Shown here: in pieces, positions 1-10,154 of the stretch
Numbering within the stretch: the first letter of the stretch is position 1
Layout: each line of letters starts with the position of its first letter
The notes under the pieces: generated by a model
The model's database searches: none
What the model saw: the letters and a program-made list of their open reading frames with translations, nothing else
Told to the model about the DNA's origin: nothing
Translations under genes and position numbers: made by a program
Assembly (NCBI GenBank): GCA_030247855.1
Contig: JAPDRN010000067.1
Coordinates: 62,001 to 126,000, forward strand
Length of the DNA stretch: 64,000 bases
Source of the DNA: Knufia peltigerae
Taxonomy: Eukaryota; Ascomycota; Eurotiomycetes; Chaetothyriales; Trichomeriaceae
Direction of reading: 5' to 3'

Positions 1-106
1 ATGTACCTTCGCGCTTGAGCAGCTGGAATTGCAATACGTTCGAGTAAAAGTCGATCATGCGCTGAAGATCAGAAGGGAAAATCTCGATTCTCAATGAAGC
101 CGGCAT
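1..106 (-). CDS. VOC-superfamily (glyoxalase/bleomycin-resistance fold) protein, N-terminal fragment
   Basis: The minus strand opens with ATG at 106-104 and stays open to the window edge, giving 35 residues. They begin MPASLRIEIFPSDLQRMIDF and continue YSNVLQFQLLKREGT. The beta strand followed by a helix carrying 'MIDFYSNVLQF' is the usual first half-module of the vicinal-oxygen-chelate fold (compare 'a..FYe.vLGF.l'). Family members are metal-dependent lyases, dioxygenases or resistance proteins; the fragment is too short to say which. The gene is cut by the window boundary, not visibly broken. Family assignment is moderately secure; function is unassigned. Confidence 0.6.
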   Translation of the reverse strand, partial: MPASLRIEIFPSDLQRMIDFYSNVLQFQLLKREGT

Positions 107-545
107 GGTTGTAAAACACAAGATCTTCTAGGTATATTCGTTATGATGGCCTTCTAGCAGTATTGGAATAGTTCCCAACCGCTTTGTCTACCTAAGGTAG
201 GCATCTCTATGAATTTGATGGCTTTTATCGACGGGTTACCATCGCTGCGACTTTGTCAGCTAGACGTTCTAGATCGGCCTATAGCAGTTAGCTGCAGCAT
301 TCTTTAGCATCACTGAACTAATGTACCGGAGATCAGCCAGCAAGTCACCAATCGTCCTGGCCGTTGGCGGTGGTCAACGCTGTCTTGTTTGCGAATCAGA
401 ATTGGCCATCTGCTCCAAGGTCAGAACATCCCCCAAGGTTACAAATCAGATGGATAGAAAAAGCAGATGAATTGCTTACTAAATATTCCGTAGATACTTC
501 AACAACTACTAGGGCTCAGAACGTCCGATTGCCAAGAACCAGCTC
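107..545. other. Intergenic, nothing recognised
   Basis: This spacer lies between the start of the VOC gene and the 3' end of the alpha/beta hydrolase. I see only short chance reading frames. It should hold the VOC promoter and the hydrolase 3' UTR. Confidence 0.5.
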
Positions 546-1412
546 TCATATCTTATGTTCGTCAAGGAACTCCAGCATCAGCCTCCCAACTTCCTTGGTA
601 TGACTCTCGACCAGGAAATGACCACCATCCAATAAGACAAACTTTAATTTCTTCGCGTCTCTCTTGAACGCTTCGGCTCCAGCTGGTGGGAAGATGATGT
701 CGTTCTTGCCCCATACTGCCAGAACAGGAACCTGGCTGGTACGCAAATACTCCTGAAACTTTGGATACAAGGCCACGTTGGTTCCATAGTCCTTGAACAA
801 GTCGAGCTGAATCTCTTTGTTTCCAGAGCGGGACAACAACGCATAGTCGAGGTGATAGGTCACCGGATCGTCAATCTTATCTGCGTCAGGCTCGCCATGC
901 AGATACTGACTCTTCGTCGCCTCCAAGCTAAGAACTGCTCCACTGACTGCTTGTCGAATCGACCTCTCTTGATCGGGGTCAGAAGTGGCCCAGAGTTGGC
1001 GTAATGGATCCCAAAAAGAACTCAAGCCCTCCTCGTATGCATTTCCGTTTTGAGTTATGACGGCAGTGATCGCTTGGGGGCGTTCCAGTGCAAGTCGGAA
1101 GCCTGTGGGAGCTCCATAATCGAAGACGTACACTGCGAACTTGGATATCTTCAGGACATCAAGGAACAATCCAATCGTCGTCGCAATGTTGGCGAATGTA
1201 TACTTGAAGTTCAGCTTTTCTGGGACTTCGGTGAAGCCGAACCCAGGCAGATCGGGCGCGATTACATGATACTTTTCGGCGAGGATGAGCATGAGGTTTC
1301 GATATTGGAAAGATGAGGCAGGAAAGCCATGAAGCAGAAGGACGGTTGGATTTGAAGCCGAGCCGGCCTCGCGATAGAAGACGCGGATTCCATTGGGTAA
1401 GGTGGTGTACAT
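546..1412 (-). CDS. Alpha/beta hydrolase with aspartate nucleophile (epoxide hydrolase / dehalogenase-like)
   Basis: Single-exon product of 288 residues. The frame is open further upstream, but the first ATG is at 1412-1410, with A at -3, and it begins at the conserved strand 'LPNGIRVFYREAG', so I start there. Visible motifs are the oxyanion segment HGFP (residues 28-31), APDLPGFG (52-59), a nucleophile elbow VFDYG with Asp98 where serine hydrolases have Ser, the acid-loop region 'VWGKNDIIFPP' and the catalytic His in 'DGGHFLVE' near the C-terminus. Asp nucleophiles are typical of epoxide hydrolases and haloalkane dehalogenases, which pass through an ester intermediate. Length fits the family. 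There is no signal peptide, so it is probably cytosolic. The substrate cannot be told from sequence. Confidence 0.85.
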   Translation of the reverse strand: MYTTLPNGIRVFYREAGSASNPTVLLLHGFPASSFQYRNLMLILAEKYHVIAPDLPGFGFTEVPEKLNFKYTFANIATTIGLFLDVLKISKFAVYVFDYGAPTGFRLALERPQAITAVITQNGNAYEEGLSSFWDPLRQLWATSDPDQERSIRQAVSGAVLSLEATKSQYLHGEPDADKIDDPVTYHLDYALLSRSGNKEIQLDLFKDYGTNVALYPKFQEYLRTSQVPVLAVWGKNDIIFPPAGAEAFKRDAKKLKFVLLDGGHFLVESHTKEVGRLMLEFLDEHKI

Positions 1413-2231
1413 ATTGACGGTTGCTTTAAGATAGTGGTGGTCGTCACTTTTGGAAGTTGATTTGGAGTCCAAGGTAAGGATGTGTAAATCACTCTCTGGA
1501 TGGATGTCGAATATCAAAGGATCAAGAGCAACCCTCTTGGGTCTATATACCTACCTTTTTCGAGTGCCGCCATCGTCAAAGCCACGCTCAGCAACGAGCG
1601 ATACATAGACGCCGTTTCCCATATTGGTCGTCATCTTACTAACCCAGTCGCTGATGGGGACAGGGTGTGAGTTTGCTGTCACACTGCTATATGGATTGGG
1701 TGTCGAACTAGGTGTCACAGTTTACTCAATCACTGACGCGTCATAACGACAAAAGCGGCGGAGGTCCTTCAACATTTTTAAAAACGGCCTGATTTCCATC
1801 ACACAACGGCGACGATTTCCCTCCCAAAGAAGAAGTCCAGCTGACAGGTCTCTAAAGTGGCATTGTTTCCTACCCGGGAAGGATCAAGATTACACCATGT
1901 GCAGCATCAAGCCTCCAAACTGACAGCACGAGCGAGTTCTCGTAACTTTCTTAGCTTATGACCCAGATCTCATTCCGTGTTACAAACGCTTACATTGTGG
2001 ACGCTAAGGTATCTGGCCACGCTCTAAGGAGAAGCACATTACCTGCCGTTTGCTCATGGTCTTCTTGCCATTCTAAGCACATTCTTCCTACAGGACGGCT
2101 TGCCCAGGCAGTCGCTTTTACCTGGTAAGCCAGACGTGTGTTTTCCTCGAGTCTGTGACAGGAGCTGGCTATGTTTCGTGCAACCCGAATTTCATTTCGT
2201 ACTGATTGATTCAACTGACCGAGCTACACGT
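1413..2231. other. Intergenic, nothing recognised
   Basis: About 0.8 kb between the hydrolase start and the 3' end of the enoyl-CoA isomerase gene. It contains only short reading frames without family features. It presumably includes the hydrolase promoter. Confidence 0.5.
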
Positions 2232-3074
2232 TTACAACTTGTGCCTCTTCTCTCCACTGGCGAGTTTTCGGAACTCTTCCTGCGGCGCACCCTTTACGAA
2301 TCTCGCCATGCCTTCCATGACTTCCCTGACGCCTTGAGCCTCCAATGTCTCGAGGAAGGGCCTCCGGATCAGTTCCTTGATCTTGATCAGACTCTCCTGA
2401 TTCAAGTGCTCGCCGAGCTTATCCTGGACCTCGTCCAAGACTTGCTTCAAGAAACCGTCGCTGTCGTTCTGGTCCTTTCCACTAAACACTTTGGTTATGA
2501 AGCCACATGCTACCAACTCCTCGCACGGGATCTTTCTCGACATGATAAGCGCCTCATTGGCCTTCGCCAGACCCAGACGTTGCACGAGCCCGATACTCGC
2601 GCCGCCCTCGGCCACCAAACCGAGCGACGAGAACGGCGTGAGCAGGAACGTATGTGGCGTCGCGTACACAAAATCGCAGAAACCCAGCACTGCCGCTGAA
2701 AGACCGACGGCCGGACCGTTCAGTGCAGCCACGAGGATCTTGGGATGTGTGTAGAAACTCCTGGTGATGTCGAGGTTGTTGCTCACAAAGCCTTTGAGTA
2801 TGTCATTCCGTGCTTGATCTTTGCTTATACCCGGTCCCACACCAGGTCGTGTCGTCGTCACGTTTGCTCCGGCCGAGAAGAAGCGCCCTGATCCAGTGAG
2901 CAGGGTGATGGTGATTTCTGGATCTTCGGCGATTTCGCGCAGCAGGCAAGAGATGCGGTAGTAATAGGCTTGGGTCATGGCATTGAGCTTTTTGGGCTGC
3001 GAGAGCGTGATGATGGCCACGCGGCCTTGTTTGCGGTAGAGAACCGCTTCTTCGGGGCTCGCCATGGTAGACAT
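2232..3074 (-). CDS. Delta3,Delta2-enoyl-CoA isomerase-like protein, peroxisomal (ECI/crotonase family)
   Basis: Single exon, 280 residues, from ATG 3074-3072 (a second ATG lies three codons in); the longer upstream open frame has no ATG. The product shows the crotonase fold: 'VAIITLSQPKKLNAM', the oxyanion-hole segment 'GRFFSAGAN', the second oxyanion strand 'LVAALNGPAVGLSAA' and 'TPFSSLGLVAEGGAS', where the Glu of VAEGG matches the catalytic acid of Eci1-type isomerases. Length equals that of yeast Eci1. The C-terminus is -HKL, a PTS1-type peroxisomal signal (yeast Eci1 ends -HRL). It would shift the double bond of 3-enoyl-CoA to 2-trans during beta-oxidation of unsaturated fatty acids. Another crotonase activity is possible, but the overall pattern favours ECI. 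Confidence 0.85.
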   Translation of the reverse strand: MSTMASPEEAVLYRKQGRVAIITLSQPKKLNAMTQAYYYRISCLLREIAEDPEITITLLTGSGRFFSAGANVTTTRPGVGPGISKDQARNDILKGFVSNNLDITRSFYTHPKILVAALNGPAVGLSAAVLGFCDFVYATPHTFLLTPFSSLGLVAEGGASIGLVQRLGLAKANEALIMSRKIPCEELVACGFITKVFSGKDQNDSDGFLKQVLDEVQDKLGEHLNQESLIKIKELIRRPFLETLEAQGVREVMEGMARFVKGAPQEEFRKLASGEKRHKL

Positions 3075-4935
3075 TGTGGTAGCAGTCAACGAATGATTTG
3101 TAGAGGGAGGGAGACAGTCGAGTTCGTTTGTTCTATCAAAGGGAATGGACACGGCGCAGGACGAGATATAGAAAGGCAGGAGAGGCAATGTGAGGATATA
3201 GGTGACTTCCAAGGATCCCTCGGTTATCCAGTTTCTCAACAAGCAGGATCAGTACCTGGATTGAACAGTAATCAATTGGCGAGGGCTGAGAATCTGCGGA
3301 GAAGGAGATTCTGGAGATCAGAAATACCGGCTGAACCGAGGTTCAATCTCGGCGTTCAGTGACAACTTGTTTCCGCTTGGGGAACGGGAGTTCAGCCTCG
3401 CCAGCGATCTCAGCCTTGCGGCTCTTTCGACATTCAACTATAAAGCGCAACAGGCAGGGAAGAACGACTTCAAACCAGGAACCTGTAGGGAGGTTGTTTG
3501 GCGGTCTACGGACATTGAGCCGCGGTACTATCTGACCTATTCGTTTTCATCGTGCTATTTGCAACTGCGTACACGATCCAACAGCCACTGTGCATGTTCG
3601 ATTCCGCTCCATTTCTGGTGCACTAACCCGTGAATCCCAAGCCCATTTCACCTATGTCAACATCCCTTCCTTTTTGAAACCGACGGGACCGCTCGGGTGC
3701 CATTTCCACAGTAGACCGGAACCCTTGCCAACGAGACACTTTCGAGCACAGAGTCGCACTATGCGATATCGGCCGTGAAGCACTCTTGAATTCCTCCAAA
3801 CTCATGGACCCAGTCCAGTTGAAAGACCAGTTCATATTATAGACGACGCCCTTATCGGGATAATTCTCGTTGAATAGTTTCGGCAAGTCGACTAGCAACC
3901 TCAAAGTCTAGCTGCCAGGTTCAGCCCCGAGGAGCTCAAGCAAGGGCTTAATTTGGGTCACGGCCTCGACACCGATAGTGCCTCGACTGGATTGCGGGAT
4001 GTCATAAGAGAAAGAACGGTGGCTAACTCACCGGTTTTGGGGACAGGTTATTCCCGCGTCATGATTGAAGAGTCGGGCGAAGCACAGGTTTACTGAAAAG
4101 GTATGCCATCAAATATGTTGTTGACTGACACCGTGGCGGGCTATTGTGGTTCGACTTACACATACCATCTAAGAAGGGGTCTCTTGATTTCACAATCCAC
4201 CAGACCTCGAGAAACACTTGGGCACTCCTTGGATGGAGAGCCTCAAAAGAGAGGGAATTCATCTCTCTCAGCGCAGGTCAGTTCTTGTCGACGGAGCGTC
4301 GACCGATAGATGGTCGACCTCGTTTTGAATTAGCCAGAGGAAAGAGATTCAAGTGCGTGAAGACGATTTTCCAAGGACCTGATATGATCGCCCGCCTTGA
4401 TTCCACTTGCACGTTCAGCATATTGCGGTGTGCCTTGTGTTGTGTACGGAGCATTCCCGGGCCAGCGTCGAGGATGGTCAAACTCATAGATTGTAGAGCA
4501 CCGGCGTTGAGAGAGTGCGAACCACGCTATGACCGCAAGGGGAGATTGTAAATGACCCAATAAACAAGTTGACTGTATCTAGGTATGTTTGAGAGTGTGC
4601 TCGTACGGGGAGCTATCGATCGAAGGTCAAGTGGCGTGGTGTGTGGTCTTAGAGAGAAAAGCACAGTAAAAGCGGCATGGGTACGACTAGTTACATCCGA
4701 GCGAGCACACCACCACCCGGGCGAGCTGTTTTTCCCAGAGCAGTCTTTTTATTTTTCTAGAAAGTACAGTATACAGCCAAAGCACAGCGGATTTTATGGT
4801 TTGGGGGGAAAATCATTCTCTGCAATATACCAGCGACTGGATAAATCTGAGGCCCGTATCAATCCTTGCTGGTGGTTGCATTACACAAGACACATCAGTA
4901 AACAGGAACAGAAAGTCTCCGCGAGTGGACGGAAA
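3075..4935. other. Gene-poor 1.9 kb with coding-like fragments only
   Basis: The stretch between the ECI start and PET100 has no complete gene I can support. Around 3.6-4.1 kb there are coding-like pieces on both strands (see the separate entry and finding). The 5' flank of PET100 lies at the right end. A small inverted repeat, CCGAG-(7 nt)-CTCGG, sits near 3336-3352. Confidence 0.4.
3896..4096 (+). pseudogene. Possible orphan 3' coding fragment
   Basis: After an in-frame TAG at 3893-3895, 66 codons stay open to TGA at 4094-4096. The residues (for example FSPEELKQGLNLGHG, then VANSPVLGTGYSRVMIEES) look more like a natural protein C-terminus than random translation. The TAG could be the end of an intron (ACTAG followed by CAA), but I find no upstream exon. 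On the opposite strand, 3904-3623 reads another coding-like stretch including FNENYPDKGVVYNMNWSFNW. I recognise neither family. It could be a decayed gene or chance. Confidence 0.2.
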
Positions 4936-5316
4936 ATGGTGTTCAACTACATCCTGCGGTCTCTCCGCGGGACGAACCTCGAAGTCTTCAAGGTAATTTT
5001 GTCAATGTTTTGAATTTTGTTCAATGTTGTTCCTGGGCTAACATGTGGACGACACCAAAAGTTTGGAATGTACCTCGCCTTCCCCATTGGATACATGTAC
5101 TACTTTGGCACGAACCTGGAAAACCGATTCTCCGTGCGCGGGTTTTGGCCGACGCAAGAACAGAGCCACAAAATCCCGTTTGAAAAGGACGAACTCGAGG
5201 CCGAAGTACAGCGAATACGCGAGAACATGAAGAGGCAGAACGAATGGAAGGCGGCGCAGGCGCAGGCGGCGGCGGCGTCCTCGGATCAGCAGCAACAGCA
5301 AAACCCGTCGCCATAA
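4936..5316 (+). CDS. PET100: Cytochrome c oxidase assembly protein Pet100 homologue
   Basis: Two exons, 4936-4992 and 5062-5316, are joined across a 69-nt intron (GTAATT...CTAAC...AAAAG) and give 103 residues. The junction restores 'NLEVFKFGMYLAFPIGYMYY', the hallmark of Pet100, followed by 'FGTNLENRF' and 'GFWP'. Pet100 is a mitochondrial inner-membrane chaperone that helps assemble subunits into cytochrome c oxidase (complex IV). One membrane segment is visible at about residues 20-38. After it comes a charged helix (about 55-80), then an Ala/Gln-rich tail ending in PSP. The first exon codes for only 19 residues, so the gene is easily missed. Start choice: this ATG is the only one consistent with the conserved N-terminus. 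Confidence 0.92.
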
Positions 5317-5952
5317 GAGAAGACTTGATGCAATAGTTCAAAGGTCTAGAGTCTAAAATGTGAATACGACTTGAAAAGAAGAGCAGATCAATGCAAAAGA
5401 GCCCGGGGCTCTCGATACCCGTCTCCCTCCGTCCCAAACCCCTCCAGCTCCTGGTCGAGAACGTCCAGCGGGATCACTTTGAGACCCCTTTCGCAGGGCA
5501 TTGAACGTCATACCGCATCTTGCGACAACCCTAGACGATGACCAGGTGATGTATACGCGCCTCGAGCGCGTGTAACGTGGCTTCCCGAGGAGAGTACACT
5601 GACAATCGCATCGAGTATGCGAAGGGAAAGCGTCCAAAGCGTAGGGAGGGAAAGTGATATTTACTCCACTCAACCCAGGCTCATATCGTGCCGGCGGCGT
5701 ACCAAAGTTATGTCTACGCAAACACCTGCAGAGAGACGACCATCGCGCATGGGGATGAATTTTTATGCTCGAGGATGAAGAGCTTCATGATTCTTGTATT
5801 ATCACATATCTCAAAAGGCAGACAGTTGTATTATTATTGAAAACATCACTACCAACGCCCATGTTGTCCATGCATTCTCCGATTGATTTTTTTTCCCTCT
5901 TTTGGACCAGAAAAAAAGAGTATAGAATTCACGTCACCAACAGTATCTCATT
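5317..5952. other. Convergent intergenic region
   Basis: This lies between the 3' ends of PET100 and the serine palmitoyltransferase small-subunit gene. No reading frame with family features was seen. It should hold both 3' UTRs and polyadenylation signals. Confidence 0.5.
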
Positions 5953-6463
5953 TCACAATTCTTTCGCAGCGGCCGTGACGGAACCGACGAGGGATCGTGA
6001 GCTCGATAACGCCGTCAAGCCATCCGCAGTACTTCTAGACCCTGCAGTGAGGTAAACGCTCTGGTTTCCTCCTCCAGCTACAGCTGAATAGGCGAGTTCA
6101 CCCTGCAGATAATACCATACACGGTTGTAGATGAGGAAGACATGGTCGGGGAGATAGTAGTAGGCTGCGGTGACGAGGAGAGAGACGAGCATGAAGAGTA
6201 TAAAGTCTGTAAAAAACGGGTTAGCCCATCGCAAGAAACAGAGGAAAGAAGCGTGGGAGTCGTCGGTCCCCAAAGGGTGGGCGGCGCATACTGAAGACGA
6301 ATTTCTCGGTCGGCGTGAGCATGTACAGTGAGAAGGTCACCTCGTACTGATACTTTTTCAACTGCAGCCATCGCACAAAGGACGACAGGTATGAGGATTT
6401 GTTCTCTCGGGTGGCTTTGGAGTGGCCGGACATGTTGTTGACGGTGAGCGTCGGCATGGGCAT
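5953..6463 (-). CDS. Small subunit of serine palmitoyltransferase-like protein (SPT_ssu-like)
   Basis: Exons 6463-6292 and 6206-5953 are joined over an 85-nt intron (GTATGC...GCTAAC...TACAG), giving 141 residues. The join creates Asn58 in 'TPTEKFVFNFILFMLVSLLV'. This matches the ssSPT/Tsc3-like pattern: an amphipathic 'YQYEVTFSLYMLTPTEKFVFN' region and then one membrane helix (about 57-77) ending 'AAYYYLPDH'. These small ER proteins bind the catalytic LCB1/LCB2 dimer, stimulate the first step of sphingolipid synthesis and influence acyl-CoA choice. The C-terminal 45 residues are Ser/Ala/Gly-rich and look unconserved. ATG 6463 was taken as start; a second ATG at 6433 (residue 11) is an alternative. 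Confidence 0.85.
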
Positions 6464-7661
6464 GTATGCGCGTTGTCTGTACTGTTGACAGGATTCGAAG
6501 ATTGCTTTTGCCTGATTTTAGGTGAAGGGTAGAAAGACGTCTGGAGATTGGAATATCAAGGACGGAAAAGACGGGTCCGATCCCGCAATCAAGCCAAATC
6601 AAAACGAGCGACAAGGCGGGCAGGCGTAGGAGGGCAAGGGGGGAGGCGTTCAGGTGCGAACGTGGTTCGGATTAGGTGAATTCGTGAGAGTACAGTCAAA
6701 GATACGAGTTTGGTGTAGTAGGTGTGTTTGTCGGGGCCGCCACGATTAGGGTGAAGAAAGGAGTCGGGCTGAGATTGGAGCAGAAATCAACTTGGATTCG
6801 GTGATCGCTGCTTAAAAAAAAGACCCTCAATTGACGAGAATTAATTACGGAGAAGTTATGATTCTTTATTTTTAAAGCCAGTATACTGTATGTACAATAT
6901 TGTACAAACAGGACCTAGATCTACAATGAATTCTTGTACACGTAGAGATAGATGCCTGACTAGGTACCCATTACTACCAACTACCCATTAATCTCTCCTC
7001 CTGCGTGGCTGTTTTACTTCAGTCACTTCGACTTCCTATCCCAGAGAATCCTTCGCCAGCGAACGCATCTGCATGTTTCTCATTCCGCGCGCGTGGCCAA
7101 GGACGCGACTCGGAGTCCATCTTTTATCTTGCATGAGAGCGAACCGAAGTCCGGCCAGGTCTTTGATCTCATTCGCACAAAGCAAACACATGCCAATCTA
7201 GCGGCCCGAAACATCAGCAAACACCTAATCAACATGCAAAAGCCAGTCTAGACTGATCCTGATTCTGATTCTATAGTGTTGTCTTCTTTGTTCATCAATC
7301 ATATGTACAGTAGGCAACCCCTCAAAGATGCGCAAGGGGCCTTTCATTGGCACATGGTACACCCTGTGAGGTCCCTGCCGATTATGATCGGCCTTGATGA
7401 CCTCTGGACTCCATCGCTATGAGGCTTTTTCCCAATCTCACAACATACAGAGGGCATGACACTGCTCGGCGCTTATGGATGCCTCTGACAAACCGAATGA
7501 AGGCCAACCTGCATAAACTTATCGAGTATGACAATCCCCCCGGCTCGGATCGGGTGTCGGTTTGTCTTCCGAGACCGTCCAACATGTTCACCTCGATCAG
7601 ACCCAAACAGGCTATATGTGTCTGTGTCAGTCCGGGCCATCGATTGTTGCTTAGAAGGTGC
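6464..7661. other. Intergenic 1.2 kb, nothing recognised
   Basis: This lies between the ssSPT start and the 3' end of the NatB subunit gene, both on the minus strand. It includes an A/T-rich patch around 6830-6900. No gene or RNA was recognised. Confidence 0.5.
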
Positions 7662-8287
7662 TCAAAAAACATCCTCTGGGTCAACCTTGAAATTTTCACC
7701 GTTCTCTCTGACGTGGATTCGGTCCTTGTCCCTATCCAGAGGTTTTCGCATGTCCAGGGCATCCTCCCCATCCTGAGAAACGCCTGTCGGGTCATCCGCA
7801 TAGTATCTGACCACGGTACGGTAGGTCGAATAACCCATGGTTTCGTACATTTTGATGGCATTCGTATTACTTTTCCGTACAAAAAGATCTACGAACCAGG
7901 CGTTCTGTGCATTGCAAGCCTTTTCAAGAGACTCGCTCAGAAGCTTGCCATATCCGAGCCTCCGGTATTGCGGTGCTATTGACAGAGCCGTGATATGGCC
8001 ATGCCATGGCAGGAAGTGTGGTGTGCCTCTGGATAGATTCTTCAGGCATGGCTTCAGCTAAAAGAATAAGTCGAATGAACTTACTGTAATTGTGCGGGTG
8101 ATGTTTCAACTTTCCCGATGATGTACCCTACAATCTGACCGTGCTCTTCGATACACTGAAATAACGAAGGCCATCTCATCAAGTAGGTCAGGTAGAAATT
8201 CAAGTCGTAATTTTCAGTATATGGATCCAGGTTGCATAGGTTAAGATGCAGTAGATCTGACGGCTGGACTCTTCGGATGATAGGCAT
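7662..8287 (-). CDS. NAT3: N-terminal acetyltransferase B catalytic subunit (Naa20/Nat3)
   Basis: Exons 8287-8085 and 8028-7662 are joined across a 56-nt intron (GTAAGT...GCTGAAG...TCCAG), giving 189 residues. The N-terminus 'IRRVQPSDLLHLNLCNLDPY' plus 'TENYDLNFYLTYLMRWP' is diagnostic of Naa20. After the junction comes 'HFLPWHGHITALSIAPQYRR' followed by 'LGYGKLL', the acetyl-CoA-binding R-x-x-G-x-G region, then 'WFVDLFVRKSN' and 'NAIKMYETMGYSTYRTVVRY', the conserved GNAT C-terminal strands. NatB acetylates nascent chains starting Met-Asp/Glu/Asn/Gln on the ribosome, together with Mdm20/Naa25. The tail after 'YYADD' is acidic and normal in length. An earlier AG (at 8058) would give a 27-nt intron and a stop, so the 56-nt intron is preferred. 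Confidence 0.93.
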
Positions 8288-8774
8288 GGCAGATCGATTG
8301 ATTTATATTTTTCCGAGTTCAGCTGATGAATCTAGCGCAGACGGTGCCGCAGTCGACTGGCCTCGGTCGTACACCTCAGGCATATACGAAGTACCAGCAG
8401 AGAACAAAAGTCAACCTTGGGTGATGCCTAGGACAACGAGGGCGATTTAAAAAGTCTGTCCGAATATTGAGGGGTTTGCTGGTGAAAATACGAAACGAGC
8501 CGTTCCGTGTGCCAGTGAAATTGGGGCTAAATAAAGGTACGACAAGGCCGTATATTGAGGTTCGCCATACAACAGCGTTCGTCGCAGCCGATTTAGACAA
8601 CCTCAACATCAACGGTGATGGAGGCTTTACTTTCTTGAAGACTCCACCATCACACACCCTGCATGCTTTCTTGCTCATGAATATATTCTCGCATGCCCCC
8701 CTCGGACTCTTTCGAGTTTTGTAGTCTTTTTTGTCCTTGCATATTATGCACTTTCGCGCATTTACGGATAGACC
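8288..8774. promoter_or_regulatory. Divergent promoter region
   Basis: 487 nt between the starts of the NatB subunit (minus) and the unknown conserved gene (plus). Both promoters must lie here. No specific site was recognised. Confidence 0.5.
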
Positions 8775-10154
8775 ATGACGGTGACATCTCCGCCAGTCTC
8801 CCCTACGACGCCTTCTTCGCGAAAGCGCAGGTCGCTCAGACTATCAAGTGTCGATTCCCTTTCCCATGAAACGATTTCGACGAGTCCATACACGAGCGGA
8901 ACGACCAATGGCACGGCCTATTCCAGACGATCGTCGCGCACCTCGCAGACATCCTACCAGCCACGATCTCCCATGACGCCGCGACCCATGTCGGCCAAAT
9001 CCTCGAGACCACCTTCACTTTCCATACAGCGCAGGGCGAGCCGCACAAGCATACACAGTGCTCGGAGTTTGGAACAAGGCGAGAACGGGCTCGGGAACCT
9101 GGCCGACGAGCTAGAACAAGCCTGGGACGACGGAGAAGAAGAAGAAGGCGAATCGAATTTCTTGGAAGGATTGAGAGAAGGTGACGTGGAGCAAGATCAC
9201 TCCTTGCATGGGCTTCAGAGTCCCTACGCCATCAACGACATGCACGACTTCGGCTTTGGCATGGTGGTGCAGAGTCCGCATCCGGCGCAGTACGACGGAG
9301 CCTCGCCGGCCTTGCAAGTACCGTCGTCGCAAGCCATCGAACTGCGGTCACCTACACACCCGAAGAGAGGACACCAGAGACACGAGTCCGCCTACGATGG
9401 CTCGGATTACGGGCCCGAGTCAGACGCGGACGAAGAAGAAGAAGCGACGCTCTCGCCGATTCTTCGAAAACGGATTCACGACATCCAGAAGTTGACCCGC
9501 ATGTGCGTGAACCCAGAGGACGCAGTGAGTGAAGGTGGTGGAACGATCAAACGGACCGTCAAGGGGTTGAAAGATCTCGGCCCGCAAGGAAACATCGAGT
9601 ACGGAGTCACGCGGTTGATCACGGCGTATGCGTCGATGGCGTCGCATCGCACCAACAAAACCCGGGACCTGTTCACGCAGAGCCACTCGCTCATGTACGG
9701 AGGGATCCTGCACCTCCCGGAAGAGATGATAGACGTCCTCCTGGAGGAGATCAGGGAGCTCAACTCGACCTTGCCGTTCCTGCGCCCCCAGAATCCGTTG
9801 CTCTCCTTGCAGATCCTCGCCTCACAGACGGACGAGTTGAGCCAGACACTTCGCTCGCTCACAGACCTCCTGCAAGAGTCACGGCTGGCCGCCAACGCCG
9901 CCACGCGGAAACTCAAGTCTGTGCGCGATATGGTCGAGGACATGAACGTCGAGGACGAGCTGGTGGAGAACAGCATCATGTTGATTCAGGCGGGCGACTG
10001 GGATCGGCGGTGTCGAACCCGTCAGGCCGCAAAGACGTGCCAGGAAGTTTGTGAGGGATTCGCCGACCGATGGGGTCTGACTATGGATGTGGACCTGACG
10101 GCGAAGAAGAAACCACCACCATTACCATCACCAGAAGTTTCGGTACCATCGTGA
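8775..10154 (+). CDS. Conserved fungal protein of unknown function, Ser-rich N-terminus and helical C-terminus
   Basis: Single exon, 459 residues. I do not recognise a named family. Residues 1 to about 100 are rich in Ser, Thr, Pro and Arg and look disordered, with many possible phosphosites. Acidic stretches follow (about 120-135 'DDGEEEEGES' and about 215-225). From about residue 225 ('LSPILRKRIHDIQKLTRMCV') the rest looks folded and helical, with possible coiled-coil heptads around 'LSQTLRSLTDLLQESRLAAN'. The tail is Lys/Pro-rich. No signal peptide or membrane helix is seen. A scaffold or cytoskeletal adaptor is conceivable from composition only. The ATG is the first in the frame, 487 nt from the divergent NatB gene. 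Confidence 0.7.
   Translation: MTVTSPPVSPTTPSSRKRRSLRLSSVDSLSHETISTSPYTSGTTNGTAYSRRSSRTSQTSYQPRSPMTPRPMSAKSSRPPSLSIQRRASRTSIHSARSLEQGENGLGNLADELEQAWDDGEEEEGESNFLEGLREGDVEQDHSLHGLQSPYAINDMHDFGFGMVVQSPHPAQYDGASPALQVPSSQAIELRSPTHPKRGHQRHESAYDGSDYGPESDADEEEEATLSPILRKRIHDIQKLTRMCVNPEDAVSEGGGTIKRTVKGLKDLGPQGNIEYGVTRLITAYASMASHRTNKTRDLFTQSHSLMYGGILHLPEEMIDVLLEEIRELNSTLPFLRPQNPLLSLQILASQTDELSQTLRSLTDLLQESRLAANAATRKLKSVRDMVEDMNVEDELVENSIMLIQAGDWDRRCRTRQAAKTCQEVCEGFADRWGLTMDVDLTAKKKPPPLPSPEVSVPS

Noticed and set aside
1413..1517. N-terminal extension of the alpha/beta hydrolase by 35 codons
   Set aside because: The extension begins at TTG and is not conserved; the first ATG fits the family N-terminus.
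2100..2699. 199-codon plus-strand frame
   Set aside because: Antisense to the well-supported enoyl-CoA isomerase; no family features.
3336..3352. Hairpin CCGAG-GTTCAAT-CTCGG resembling a tRNA T-arm
   Set aside because: The loop is shifted by one base from the T-loop consensus, and no acceptor stem, D-arm or anticodon arm fits around it.
4144..4551. 135-codon plus-strand frame
   Set aside because: No motif, no splice context and overlapping frames of similar length on the other strand.
7419..7982. 187-codon plus-strand frame
   Set aside because: Antisense to the NatB catalytic subunit, whose GNAT motifs are unambiguous.
8058..8084. 27-nt intron in the NatB subunit gene
   Set aside because: Shorter than any plausible fungal intron and leads to an immediate stop; the 56-nt intron restores the family sequence.
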